Source: Sulfolobales archaeon (GTDB lineage Archaea > Thermoproteota > Thermoprotei_A > Sulfolobales > NBVN01). Taken from it: a stretch of DNA of 64,000 nucleotides. This document shows, in pieces, positions 42,077 to 50,757 of the stretch. Positions within the stretch are counted from its first letter, which is position 1; every line of letters begins with the position of its first letter. The position numbers and the translations under genes are program-made. The notes below the pieces were generated by a model. It saw only the letters and a list, made by a program, of their open reading frames with translations. It was not told where the DNA came from and made no database searches. The DNA lies in assembly GCA_025058345.1 (NCBI GenBank), contig JANXEN010000005.1:1-64000 (forward strand), read 5' to 3'.

Positions 42077-43030
42077 CTACGGCGACTTACTACCTCTCTC
42101 AACTAATTCCCTCCCTAACTGCGTAACCTTAATGTAGATCTTACCGTTAACATCAGCAGTAGTTATTAATTTTAGGTGGGCTAACTTTCTAATACGTCTC
42201 CAGACAACGGACTTACTTAATCCTAACTCGCGAGCTAATCCAGATATAGTTAACTCCTTTATCATAACTGCTTTAAGTATCTCTATATCACGTTCATCCA
42301 CTTCAGACTTAATGGTCTCCACATCATATTTAGGCAGTTCAGCCTCTTCCGATTTACGTCGCCTAAATAAATAATAAGCCACCGCAGCCAAAATTAGCAA
42401 AGCGCCTATGGGTATTACGTAATATAGGTAGGGAAGTATCACATATAACCAAACTAGATATGACGAATCAGTTGCCTTAGTTTCATTAACTACGGCAGTA
42501 GTTGTTAAACCCTCTAAAATGGTTAAAGGGATGTACGATATCACATATTTACCACCATCACCAAATGAAAGTGATATAGCATTATCAGTAATGGATATGA
42601 CTGCTGACCCATTAAAGTACACCAACGCTGAAGCCTTAGGGAGATATACCTTAGAGGGCCCGCCGGGTGAGATGAATGCGCTGACAAACCCATCCTTAAT
42701 ATCGGCTACCTTAGCCACATAATTGATGACCACCCTATCAGAACTATTTATGTTATAGATCAATAGGAGGTAGCTATCAACAAACTCCGTAGGAAGTAAT
42801 TCATTAAACTCATCAATAACGATTAAACTCTCCCTAACCACAGACTCCTCAATAGGTACATGGATGACGTATTCATCACTAATATCCACTACGAAAACGG
42901 TAACGTAGGCATAACCCTCAACGCTAAATCTATAGAGGTAGTTAAGTTGACGCGGTGAAGCATCAACGCATGATACGTTAATCAATAAAGCCATAAATAT
43001 GAAGGTCGCAAGTAACCCATTAAATTTCAT
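42077..43030 (-). CDS. Membrane-anchored winged-helix regulator
   Basis: 317 aa. A signal peptide (LLATFIFMALLINVSC) is followed by about 170 residues of beta-rich extracytoplasmic sequence, a transmembrane helix (IPIGALLILAAVAYYLF, about 200-216), a basic stop (RRRKSEEAELP) and a cytosolic winged helix at about 240-315 (ERDIEILKAVMIKELTISGL; LGLSKSVVWRRIRKLAHLKL). Such one-pass archaeal proteins resemble sensors that couple an outside signal to DNA binding; whether the HTH is released by proteolysis is unknown. A rhomboid gene two genes downstream is a candidate partner. Confidence 0.8.
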   Translation of the reverse strand: MKFNGLLATFIFMALLINVSCVDASPRQLNYLYRFSVEGYAYVTVFVVDISDEYVIHVPIEESVVRESLIVIDEFNELLPTEFVDSYLLLIYNINSSDRVVINYVAKVADIKDGFVSAFISPGGPSKVYLPKASALVYFNGSAVISITDNAISLSFGDGGKYVISYIPLTILEGLTTTAVVNETKATDSSYLVWLYVILPYLYYVIPIGALLILAAVAYYLFRRRKSEEAELPKYDVETIKSEVDERDIEILKAVMIKELTISGLARELGLSKSVVWRRIRKLAHLKLITTADVNGKIYIKVTQLGRELVERGSKSP

Positions 43031-43135
43031 TATACCATGCTCCTAGTAAAGGGAAAGTGTAACTAATTTAAATTTATTACTACCTATGTCGCCTAACCTA
43101 GAGATGGTTAAAACATCTTCAGCTGATTCACCTAC

Positions 43136-43151
43136 AATTTTTTAAAAAATG
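43136..43151 (-). terminator. A/T palindrome downstream of zinc-ribbon gene
   Basis: The run ATTTTTTAAAAAAT (43137-43150) sits 30 bp after the stop of the minus-strand zinc-ribbon gene and gives a six-T tract on that strand, the usual archaeal intrinsic termination signal. Confidence 0.4.
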
Positions 43152-43180
43152 TTTATTAGGATTTATAATTAATGAGATGC

Positions 43181-43327
43181 TTATTTAGCCTTTACGAAAA
43201 CGTAGACAGGTGTACCGCAGGATGGACACGAACCTTTTAAGGCTTTCCTACCGTTCTTTAATGTTACTTCTTGCGGGGTCTTTATCTCTACTTTCTTCCT
43301 ACACTTAACGCAGAACCCTATAGCCAT
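43181..43327 (-). CDS. Small zinc-ribbon protein (DUF5679-like)
   Basis: 48 aa zinc ribbon with CVKC at residues 6-9 and CPSC at 34-37; between them KKVEIKTPQEVTLKNGRKAL and after them GTPVYVFVKAK. This is the archaeal DUF5679-type ribbon, function unknown but widely conserved. GGTGA lies 4-5 nt before the ATG, and CTATAAATAG on the minus strand (43345-43354), itself near-palindromic, is the likely TATA. A protein of this size is easily missed by length-limited callers. Confidence 0.85.
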   Translation of the reverse strand: MAIGFCVKCRKKVEIKTPQEVTLKNGRKALKGSCPSCGTPVYVFVKAK

Positions 43328-43379
43328 ACGGGTCACCCACGTATCTATTTATAGGTAGAGGTAAATAAAGCTAGCGGCT

Positions 43380-43451
43380 ATGAATTCGTGGAGTGAATTC
43401 GAGAAAATAATTAAGTCCGTATTACCTCAACAATTAGAATCTATTTCATAG
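43380..43451 (+). CDS. Possible leaderless 23-aa microprotein
   Basis: An ATG-started 23-codon frame (begins [14 protein letters not shown], ends with a Ser after LPQQLESI) lies upstream of ahcY. The same near-palindromic TATA used by the divergent zinc-ribbon gene sits about 26-30 bp before this ATG, so a leaderless start is possible. It could be a regulatory upstream peptide or simply a chance frame. Confidence 0.25.
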   Translation: MNSWSEFEKIIKSVLPQQLESIS

Positions 43452-43539
43452 TAGACCTTGGTATGGGCCCATAGTGCTACTGCCGGATACTCTATCAAAT
43501 TTATTTAGTTTGGTTATAAATCATTATTACGTGGTTGCA

Positions 43540-44787
43540 ATGAGCTTTAAGGTTAAGGACTTAGGACTTAGTTCAAAGGGTAGGACGCAGATCGAATGGG
43601 CTGAGATACATATGCCAGTACTTAGACTTATTAGGGAGGAATTTTATAAAGACAAACCTCTTAAGGGGATTAGAATTTCTGCTGTCCTTCATGTTACGAA
43701 GGAGACCGCAGTTTTAGTTAAGACTTTAGTTGATGGGGGTGCTGAAGTATGGCTTGCGGGAAGTAATCCGTTGTCAACTCAAGATGATGTAGCTGCTGCT
43801 CTAGCGGAGGACGGTATTCATGTCTACGCTTGGAGAGGTGAGAGTAGGGATGAATACTACTGGTGTATTGAGAGAATTTCCGAGGTAAACCCTCATATAG
43901 TCGTTGATGATGGTGCCGACCTACATGCTCACATCCATGCAAAAAATCTAACATCTGGGATATACGGAGGGACTGAGGAAACCACCACAGGTGTCTATAG
44001 ACTTAGAATGCTTGATACAAGCGGTAAGTTGAGATATCCAGTAATAGCTGTAAATGACTCCTACACAAAGTATCTATTTGACAATAGGTATGGGACTGGG
44101 CAGTCAACCGTTGATGGAGTACTTAGAGCTACAAACATATTAATAGCCGGTAAGATTGCAGTGGTTGCAGGTTATGGGTGGGTTGGGAGAGGTATAGCTA
44201 ATAGGTTGAGAGGTATGGGGGCAAGAGTAGTAATTACTGAGGTGAACCCTATTAAGGCTTTAGAGGCGGTTATGGATGGTTTTGAAGTAATGACAATCAA
44301 TAAAGCATGCGAGGTCGGAGATTTATTCGTAACGGCTACCGGCAACATCAACGTAATTAATGAGGAGCAAATCGCTAGGATGAAGGATGGAGCTATCTTA
44401 GCTAACGCCGGACATTTCAACGTAGAGATAAATGTAAATGCGTTAGAAAGAATTTCAATCAATAAGAAAATTATAAGAGACAACTTAGTTGAGTACGTAT
44501 TAAGCAATGGTAGGAGAATCTACCTACTAGCTGAAGGCAGACTCGTTAATCTAGTTGCTGCAGAAGGCCATCCAAGCGAGGTAATGGACCTAAGCTTCTC
44601 GAATCAAGCATACGCGATTAAATATCTAGTCGAAAATCGCGGTAAGCTGAATAACTCAGTATATAAGCTGCCTAAAGAGCTGGATGAATTGATAGCTAAG
44701 TTAAAGCTAAGGAGTATGGGAATAACTATCGATGATTTGAGTGACGAGCAAAGGAAGTACCTAAGTAGTTGGGAATTAGGTACTTAA
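43540..44787 (+). CDS. ahcY: S-adenosylhomocysteine hydrolase
   Basis: 415 aa. The true start is ATG 43540 ([15 protein letters not shown] matches the family N-terminus; a longer frame runs to 43474). A TATA (ttataaatc, near 43514) then gives a leaderless transcript. Motifs: [26 protein letters not shown] (substrate Asp), [29 protein letters not shown] (catalytic Lys/Asp) and NAD loop [13 protein letters not shown] near 205-217. It splits SAH to adenosine and homocysteine, needed to keep methylation going. Normal length for archaea (about 415). Confidence 0.95.
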   Translation: MSFKVKDLGLSSKGRTQIEWAEIHMPVLRLIREEFYKDKPLKGIRISAVLHVTKETAVLVKTLVDGGAEVWLAGSNPLSTQDDVAAALAEDGIHVYAWRGESRDEYYWCIERISEVNPHIVVDDGADLHAHIHAKNLTSGIYGGTEETTTGVYRLRMLDTSGKLRYPVIAVNDSYTKYLFDNRYGTGQSTVDGVLRATNILIAGKIAVVAGYGWVGRGIANRLRGMGARVVITEVNPIKALEAVMDGFEVMTINKACEVGDLFVTATGNINVINEEQIARMKDGAILANAGHFNVEINVNALERISINKKIIRDNLVEYVLSNGRRIYLLAEGRLVNLVAAEGHPSEVMDLSFSNQAYAIKYLVENRGKLNNSVYKLPKELDELIAKLKLRSMGITIDDLSDEQRKYLSSWELGT

Positions 44788-44842
44788 CCTGCAAACAGAA
44801 AATTCTATAGAGGTTGATTTATTGGCTAAATTATTTGTTTAC

Positions 44843-44947
44843 CTAAAACTTCTCAACACACATCTTAAGGCATTCACCAGAACAGAAGTAGAACTCATCG
44901 CTGAATCTATCTGAACATAAATCTATGCATTTATCTTCACATATCAT
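44843..44947 (-). CDS. Six-cysteine microprotein with twin CX3CX3C motif
   Basis: 34 aa. Cys at positions 3, 7, 11 and again 22, 26, 30, i.e. two exact CX3CX3C blocks 10 residues apart, joined by an acidic/aromatic segment (SDRFSDEFYF) and ending VEKF. All six cysteines lie one helical turn apart, as in helix-hairpin folds or metal-cluster ligands. A TATA (gtataaatc on the minus strand) about 30-40 bp upstream of the ATG gives it its own promoter. The pattern is too regular for chance. It could bind zinc or an iron-sulfur cluster, or form disulfides. Family not recognised. Confidence 0.65.
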   Translation of the reverse strand: MICEDKCIDLCSDRFSDEFYFCSGECLKMCVEKF

Positions 44948-45026
44948 TAATAGCGACGTGGCAATACAGACCACCAAAGATTTATACAGTACTCACTTCC
45001 TTTTAAACTTTTCGCCTTAGATAATA

Positions 45027-45257
45027 ATGGTGATAACCATGACATCTAAAGGTAGTGAACTCGTATTAGGTGATTTAAAGGACATTTGGTTCGAGTATGA
45101 TAGGCAGAACGACATCCTCTACATAAATTTTGGCTACGACGTCGAGGACGCTGATGAATCTTTACTTACTGAGAGCAACGTAGTAGTGAGAATTAAGTCC
45201 GGAAGAGTTGTTAGCCTCACGATATTTGATTTTAGTAAAAAGATAGGTCTAGAGTAG
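45027..45257 (+). CDS. DUF2283 family protein
   Basis: 76 aa. The C-terminal 60 residues fit DUF2283: WFEYDRQNDILYINFG, ADESLLTESNVVVRIKSGRV and SLTIFDFSKKIG. These are small beta-rich proteins of unknown function common in archaea and cyanobacteria. ATG 45027 or 45039. The stop overlaps the next gene's GTG by one base, coupling it to the cobalamin adenosyltransferase-like gene. Confidence 0.78.
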   Translation: MVITMTSKGSELVLGDLKDIWFEYDRQNDILYINFGYDVEDADESLLTESNVVVRIKSGRVVSLTIFDFSKKIGLE

Positions 45258-45805
45258 TGGGAATGTTGCTTCTAGTATTCTACGGCAAAGGTAAAGGTAA
45301 GACCACAGCTGCATTAGGAACGGTCCTTAGGTTCCTAGGATATGGTGGAAAAGTCGTTGTGTTGCAATTCATGAAATCTATAGATAGCGGCGAATATAGG
45401 TTGTACAGAAAGCTAATTGAGTGTGGCTTCAATATAAAGTGGTTCTGCTTAGGAACTAATGAATTTGTAAGTCCATATGACCTAAGCAATGAGGTTGTTT
45501 CAATAACTATCGCCAAAAGTTGTGGTTTCTTAATGCATGAATATCCTAAAATCGCTGAGCAACTCAAACCAAACCTAATAATTTTCGACGAGTTAGGATT
45601 GGCCGCACACCTCGGTTTAATTCCAGATGACTTAGTGCTAAGTGTATTGAATGTATTTCCAAAAAACCTTGAAACACATGCCGTAGTGACCGGTAGGTAT
45701 GTGCCTAAATACGTACGGGATATGGCTGACTTGGTAACTAATTGCAGTGAGGAAAAACATTACTTTAGAGAAGGTTTTGTAAATATTAAAGGACTTGATT
45801 TTTAA
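45257..45805 (+). CDS. Cobalamin adenosyltransferase-like ATPase (CobA/CobO type)
   Basis: 182 aa P-loop protein. Walker A appears at once as YGKGKGKTTAALG (about residues 9-21), followed by VVVLQFMKS and IIFDELGLAAHLG (Walker B). This is the CobA/BtuR/CobO ATP:corrinoid adenosyltransferase pattern. The family residue FG-type (usually W/F and SGxxEx) region reads GFNIKWFCLG here. It makes adenosylcobalamin, consistent with the B12-type radical SAM genes in the window, although those may not bind B12. GTG 45257 or ATG 45263 start; coupled to DUF2283. Confidence 0.8.
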   Translation: MGMLLLVFYGKGKGKTTAALGTVLRFLGYGGKVVVLQFMKSIDSGEYRLYRKLIECGFNIKWFCLGTNEFVSPYDLSNEVVSITIAKSCGFLMHEYPKIAEQLKPNLIIFDELGLAAHLGLIPDDLVLSVLNVFPKNLETHAVVTGRYVPKYVRDMADLVTNCSEEKHYFREGFVNIKGLDF

Positions 45806-46506
45806 GACTTAACTGGTTCGTTTCCTAACTCGTTAACTAATTTAGATAAGTCCTCTATCCTTTCTTTAATTTTCTTAAGTAGTTCCTCACTACCCTTAAT
45901 ACCTCTCCTAATAAAGAATGAGAGTGCCTCAGACCTACTCTTAAAAACCCCTGCACTGACTAGTAAGTCAACAACCTTTAAATCTTCCTCCGAAACTCTG
46001 ACAGAAACAACAGTCGAAACTCCTTTAGACATGCCCTTCTCAACCTCACCTCTAATCTCACTAAAAACATCTGATAAAATCCTAGAGAGACTGCTTAATG
46101 TTGTAGTAGTGACTTTAAATATATCGGATAGCGGAGATATAGTCGACGAGAACTCACCACTACCTCTAATGCAGTCCTTAACTTCATCTAACTTATCTAG
46201 GAGATCGCTAATCATATCATTGACTTCATCCTCAACATCTTCAATTCTTTCAGTAATTAACTCCCTCACATCCCTTGAGAGTCCCCGAGAACTCCTTCTA
46301 ATGGCCCTTAGCTGCATCCTCAAGCTACGTATAAGGTTCCGAATATCTTTCCTCACCTTTAAAATGTAAGTATTAATTATCAACACGTTCTCTTTCTTCT
46401 TAACATCATGGAGAATACGATCCAGGTCGTCATGAATTTTCTTGAACTCGCTTTCCGCATACTTAATTAATTCATCGATCTTTTCGTTAATTTCGTCGAC
46501 GCTCAT
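45802..46506 (-). CDS. Coiled-coil ribbon-helix-helix protein
   Basis: 234 aa. Residues 1-115 form a long charged helix pair (KIDELIKYAESEFKKIHDDL; DIRNLIRSLRMQLRAIRRSS; RISDLLDKLDEV), a linker to about 165, then an RHH module (VSVRVSEEDLKVVDLLVSAG, FKSRSEALSFFIRRGIKG) and a final helix (EELLKKIKERIEDLSKLVNE). A DNA-binding RHH on a coiled-coil rod is an architecture used by chromosome-organising or partition-like proteins and some repressors. Which of these it is cannot be told. It converges on CobO with a 4-nt overlap; a divergent AT-rich promoter region lies upstream. Confidence 0.78.
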   Translation of the reverse strand: MSVDEINEKIDELIKYAESEFKKIHDDLDRILHDVKKKENVLIINTYILKVRKDIRNLIRSLRMQLRAIRRSSRGLSRDVRELITERIEDVEDEVNDMISDLLDKLDEVKDCIRGSGEFSSTISPLSDIFKVTTTTLSSLSRILSDVFSEIRGEVEKGMSKGVSTVVSVRVSEEDLKVVDLLVSAGVFKSRSEALSFFIRRGIKGSEELLKKIKERIEDLSKLVNELGNEPVKS

Positions 46507-46645
46507 ATTACTTCCTAATAATAACTGTTTAAGATCCTTATAAATATTACATATAATAATATCAAAATTACAAATAATAAATTAGAATAGCTAAAGTAAA
46601 ATAATTAATTAATTAGTGAAGCATTATGCTAGTGGTTATCACTGT

Positions 46646-47659
46646 ATGGTAATTGGTAAACTTAGACCTGAAACACTAAAGAAATACGTATTCAATAGAG
46701 TGGGTGTTATAGATCCTAGAGTATTAGTTGGACCTTCTATAGGTGAGGACGCTGCTGTGATAGATATAGGTAATGATAAAGTTCTAATAGCACATGTCGA
46801 TCCAATATCAGGTGCTAACGAATACATAGGTTGGTTAGCTGTGCATGTACCGTCAAATGATGTAGCTGTTTCTGGAGCTAAGCCTCAGTGGCTGCTGCCT
46901 GTCTTATACCTCCCGGAGAACTCCGATGACGAGCTTATTGACAGGATCACGGATCAAATGAATTTAGCTGCTAGGGAGATAAGTGCGATGATCGTTGGAG
47001 GACATAGCGAGTTTACAGCCGGCATTAAAAGACCTCTAATATCTATGACCTCCATAGGGATGACGTCCAAGGATAAATACATCATTAGTGGTGGGGCTAA
47101 ACCTGGAGATGCTGTGTTAATGACTAAGAGTGCTGGAGTAGAAGGGACTGCTGTCTTAGCCTCAGACTTCAGGGATTTACTATTAAGTCGTGGAGTAGAC
47201 TCAGCTACAATATCTAATGCTAGTAAAATGATTAAAAACATAAGCGTAGTTAAGGATGCATTAATCTTAGCCGAGGACAACTTACCTACAGCTATGCATG
47301 ACCCAACCGAAGGAGGTATCCTAGGAGGAGCTCTAGAATTGGCTTACGCATCAAACACCTCAATAACCATTCATGAGGAATCAATACCTGTAGCTAAGGA
47401 AACAGCAATCATCTGCGAAGCCCTCAATATTGACCCTTTAAGGATGCTTAGCTCAGGAACCCTCCTAGCATCTGTACCGGTTGAAAAATTAGATTACGCG
47501 TTAAAGAAGCTACGGAATGGGGGTTTAAACGCCTCAGTAATTGGTGAAGTCACTAAACGCGGTGATTTCTTAGTGAAGATTTTGCGGAAAGATGGAAGGG
47601 CGGAAATCTACAACGATGTATATGTCGCTGATGAAGTAATGAGGTTATGGAGTACTTAA
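46646..47659 (+). CDS. AIR synthase-related protein (HypE/ThiL/PurM-like)
   Basis: 337 aa from ATG 46646 (MVIGKLRPETLKKYVF), which fits the family better than an upstream frame start. Motifs: GPSIGEDAAVIDIG (ATP-binding Asp) near 30-43, SNDVAVSGAKPQWLLPVLYLP near 75-95, GHSEFTAGIKRPLISMT, AMHDPTEGGILGGALELA and SSGTLLASVP. No C-terminal PRIC, so it is not a true HypE. It resembles the archaeal HypE-like group of unknown reaction in the PurM superfamily. Its own TATA-poor leader; no operon partner visible. Confidence 0.83.
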   Translation: MVIGKLRPETLKKYVFNRVGVIDPRVLVGPSIGEDAAVIDIGNDKVLIAHVDPISGANEYIGWLAVHVPSNDVAVSGAKPQWLLPVLYLPENSDDELIDRITDQMNLAAREISAMIVGGHSEFTAGIKRPLISMTSIGMTSKDKYIISGGAKPGDAVLMTKSAGVEGTAVLASDFRDLLLSRGVDSATISNASKMIKNISVVKDALILAEDNLPTAMHDPTEGGILGGALELAYASNTSITIHEESIPVAKETAIICEALNIDPLRMLSSGTLLASVPVEKLDYALKKLRNGGLNASVIGEVTKRGDFLVKILRKDGRAEIYNDVYVADEVMRLWST

Positions 47660-47736
47660 ATCCTAACAGATGAAATATATGTCACGAAACTTTACGTATT
47701 TCATAGTAGTTAAGTTTTTAAATACCGCTTAACCTA

Positions 47737-49020
47737 ATGTTAAGGTGGTCGTTATTAATACTACCGATACCTGAAGTAAGTCAAATAGACACCGTATTCA
47801 CAGTTAGATTAACGCAGGCTAAAATAGGTGTCGGAGCAACAAAAGAACTTGGCCACGACTTAATAAGTAAGAAGATCTCTAAGGCATTACTTATATGCGG
47901 TAAAAACATTTATGAGAAGACTGAAATAATTAAAGATGTAATTAAGGTTGTTGAGTCTGAAGGTATTGAGGTAAATGTCTGGAACGGTGTTGAACCTGAA
48001 CCAACATTACGCTCTATCGAAGATGGTATAGAATATGCTAGCGGCTTCAAATTCGATGCAATTATAGCGGTGGGAGGAGGTAGCTCCATAGACACTGCAA
48101 AACTCATTAACCTATACACTACATACCCAACAAGCAGTATATTGGACTATATACCGCAACCGGTAGGCAACGGTAAGCAAATACCGGGCGCTCTGAAGCC
48201 GCTTATAGCGGTACCAACTACGTCAGGTAGCGGCAGCGAAACAACGCCGACAGCGGTATTCACCGTAAGTGAAAGCGGACTTAAATTCGGACTATCGCAT
48301 GAGTCCCTACTACCATCTCTAGCTATTGTTGACCCACTCAACACCTTAACGATGCCGCAATCAACTACCGCCTCAACAGGTCTTGATGCCTTAATGCATG
48401 CTATTGAAGCGTATACCTCTAAACCATATAACGTCAGGCCAAGGCCCAGTAGAGGTGATTTAAGGCCTGTATACGTAGGCTCTAATCCAGTGACCGACAA
48501 TCTAGCTGAGAAGTCCATAGAACTCATAGGCAAATACTTAAAAAGGGCTTATCATAACGGGCAAGATTTAGAGGCTAGATCCGCAATGTCCTTAGCATCG
48601 TATTTGGCAGGAGTGGCTTTAGGGAATGCCGGTACGCATATATCACATGCTATATCGTTAGTTTTAGGCGGTATTACTGACGCACCGCATGGTGTATGTG
48701 TTGCGATCACAGCTCCAGCACTTCTAGAAATCCTAGCTGAAGTCATGCCTGAGAAACTTGCTAAGATCGCGGAACTATTAGGTTATGATGATGAGATAAG
48801 CATTAAAAGACGAGCAAATAAATCTGTTGAAGCCGTTAAAGACCTGCTATCAGCTCTTGACTTCCCTAACGGCCTACTAGAATTAGGCATCAAGGAGTCA
48901 GACATTGCGTTAATAGCTGAGAAGACTTTGTTGATGAAGAGGTTACTGAATCAAAGCCCTGTAGATGCGAATAAAAAGCTAATAGAGAGAATACTACAGA
49001 AATCACTTAGGCTGTGGTAA
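47737..49020 (+). CDS. Iron-containing alcohol dehydrogenase
   Basis: 427 aa group III ADH. GGGSSIDTAKLINLY (NAD-binding) at about 110-124, PTTSGSGSETTPTAVFTV near 166-183, STGLDALMHAIEAYTSKP (metal Asp/His) near 212-229, and SHAISLVLGGITDAPHGVCVAI with the other metal His near 305-326. It interconverts alcohols and aldehydes with Fe2+. TATA gtttttaaatacc lies just upstream of the ATG. It carries an insertion (NVRPRPSRGDLRPVYVG) not always seen in this family. It probably reduces aldehydes from 2-oxoacid metabolism, but that is a guess. Confidence 0.92.
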   Translation: MLRWSLLILPIPEVSQIDTVFTVRLTQAKIGVGATKELGHDLISKKISKALLICGKNIYEKTEIIKDVIKVVESEGIEVNVWNGVEPEPTLRSIEDGIEYASGFKFDAIIAVGGGSSIDTAKLINLYTTYPTSSILDYIPQPVGNGKQIPGALKPLIAVPTTSGSGSETTPTAVFTVSESGLKFGLSHESLLPSLAIVDPLNTLTMPQSTTASTGLDALMHAIEAYTSKPYNVRPRPSRGDLRPVYVGSNPVTDNLAEKSIELIGKYLKRAYHNGQDLEARSAMSLASYLAGVALGNAGTHISHAISLVLGGITDAPHGVCVAITAPALLEILAEVMPEKLAKIAELLGYDDEISIKRRANKSVEAVKDLLSALDFPNGLLELGIKESDIALIAEKTLLMKRLLNQSPVDANKKLIERILQKSLRLW

Positions 49021-49106
49021 ATACCTAACACCGCAGATCTAAGAGATAGCTTAAAAACATAATAAAGTTAAATTTTTAATACACATTCGCTCAAAATAAC
49101 GCATCG

Positions 49107-49853
49107 TTAGGGACCTATTGACATACCTCCATCAACGTTTATGACCTGACCGGTCATGTAGTTCGAGTCATCAGAGGCTAAGAATAACACAACCTTAGCC
49201 ACATCTTCAGGCTTACCTAACCTACCAAGAGGTACTTTCTGTATGAACCCCCTCTTAATTTCTTCAGGCCATGGAGCAGTCATAGGACTCTCTATAACCC
49301 CAGGCGCTACTGCGTTAACCAATATGTTATACTTAGCCAACCTCCTAGCTAATGATTTCGTAAGACATATTAAACCGGCCTTAGAAACCGCGTAATCAAC
49401 ACCTGCAAATATACCACCAACATGGGCAGCGAGGGAGGACATGTTAATTATCTTACCGTAACCTTGTCTCTTCATATACTCAACAACCTCCTTACATAAG
49501 AATACAGCCGCCTTAAGATTCACGCTCATAACTTTATCCCACTGCTCCTCAGTCAAGTCCTCAATAGATGAAGTCGAGAATATACCTGCGTTATTTACTA
49601 GAATGTCGATCCTTCCATACCTCTCTACAGCATCTTTTAATACCTTAATAACCTCCTCCCTCCTCCTTATATCCGCCTTCACAGCCATGATTTCACCAAA
49701 TCTGCCTAACTCCTCTCTAACTTTAGCTAATTCATCATCAAGTACATCAATAATTATTACCTTAGCTCCTTCCCTCAGGAACAGCTCAGCAATAGATTTA
49801 CCGATACCACGGGCTCCCCCAGTAACTAAAGCAACGCGGTCCGCTAGCTTCAA
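49107..49853 (-). CDS. Short-chain dehydrogenase/reductase (FabG-like)
   Basis: 248 aa classical SDR. ALVTGGARGIGKSIAELFLR (TGxxxGIG) at about 8-27, NNAGIF near 88, catalytic Ser in INMSSLAAHVGG near 137, YAVSKAGLICL (YxxxK) near 153-163, APGVIESPMTAPW near 182. Closest by look to 3-oxoacyl-ACP reductase/glucose-dehydrogenase-like SDRs. Substrate unknown. The ending TGQVINVDGGMSIGP is the family norm. It converges on the ADH gene about 86 bp away. Confidence 0.92.
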   Translation of the reverse strand: MKLADRVALVTGGARGIGKSIAELFLREGAKVIIIDVLDDELAKVREELGRFGEIMAVKADIRRREEVIKVLKDAVERYGRIDILVNNAGIFSTSSIEDLTEEQWDKVMSVNLKAAVFLCKEVVEYMKRQGYGKIINMSSLAAHVGGIFAGVDYAVSKAGLICLTKSLARRLAKYNILVNAVAPGVIESPMTAPWPEEIKRGFIQKVPLGRLGKPEDVAKVVLFLASDDSNYMTGQVINVDGGMSIGP

Positions 49854-49921
49854 ATTAATACACCCAGTAAATCACTACTTATGATTAAAATAAGTTTATA
49901 TTTGCTGAGCCGCCGCTTTAG

Positions 49922-50659
49922 CTAAATTAACTCAAAAATCAACCCTAAGAGAATTCCTACGATGAACCCCGCAGTAGCGTATTCGTCATGCTCGTGGCCA
50001 AATATCTCAGGCGCTATTTCATGTACCACCACGTAGATCATGGCACTAGCTGAGAGTGACATCAGTAGCGGAAGCATCACTCCTACATCAATAAGACCTA
50101 CTAAAGCCATTAAAGCTGAGAGATATTCAGAAAAAGCACTTATGACCCCGATCGCAAACCCCATTAATACGCTTCTTGAGGCCCTAAAAACAGGAAGTGC
50201 AACTGCTAACCCCTCAGGAAAGTCCTGAGCTGCAATTGAAATAGCTACTCTAAGACCTTGATCCGTTCCGTAAAGAGTTGCAGTACCTACGGCTAAACCC
50301 TCAGGAATGTTATGAAGCATTATGGCTAAAGCTATTAAGAGAGTTTTCCGCCCCTCCAAAACGGAATTACTTTCCTTTATTAACTTAATATGAGGGATTA
50401 GGACGTCAAGAACCTTAATTAAGGCAAACCCACCTAAAAAACCTAAAACGCTAATATTTAGACTCATCAACTCTAAAGCAGGTACAAGGAGTTCAACAAA
50501 AGACACGTAAATCATTAAACCCGACGCAAACCCCATAAGGCTATCCATCACAACCTCCTTAACACCTACACGCATGAAGATTAAGGCAGAACCTGCAATA
50601 GTTGCTAGCGTTGGAATTAAGGCATACGTTAATATGCCTTCGATCCCACCTACACTCAT
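49922..50659 (-). CDS. ZIP-family metal transporter
   Basis: 245 aa with eight hydrophobic helices. The metal-binding pair of ZIP helices IV/V is present: IMLHNIPEGLAVGTATLYG (HNxPEG) near 114-132 and AISIAAQDFPEGLAVALPVF near 140-159 (usual HNxPEG replaced by QDFPEG). VVHEIAPEIFGHEHDEYA is the His-rich loop near residues 212-229. It likely imports Zn2+ or another divalent ion. ATG/GTG start ambiguous by a few residues. Confidence 0.9.
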   Translation of the reverse strand: MSVGGIEGILTYALIPTLATIAGSALIFMRVGVKEVVMDSLMGFASGLMIYVSFVELLVPALELMSLNISVLGFLGGFALIKVLDVLIPHIKLIKESNSVLEGRKTLLIALAIMLHNIPEGLAVGTATLYGTDQGLRVAISIAAQDFPEGLAVALPVFRASRSVLMGFAIGVISAFSEYLSALMALVGLIDVGVMLPLLMSLSASAMIYVVVHEIAPEIFGHEHDEYATAGFIVGILLGLIFELI

Positions 50660-50757
50660 TCACTAAATCCCCCAGCAATAACGCTTCACATAGCTTATAA
50701 CGTTGTCAAACACTATCTGAAAAATGAAAAAAATTAAGCAATTACTTAGTCTAGTTA

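Noticed and set aside
43474-43539. Longer N-terminal extension of S-adenosylhomocysteine hydrolase (22 extra residues)
   Set aside because: The family begins at the internal Met (43540); the TATA position also fits that start.
44787-45026. Plus-strand gene in the gap after ahcY
   Set aside because: No plus-strand frame with a start and ribosome site; the gap's coding signal is on the minus strand (six-Cys microprotein).
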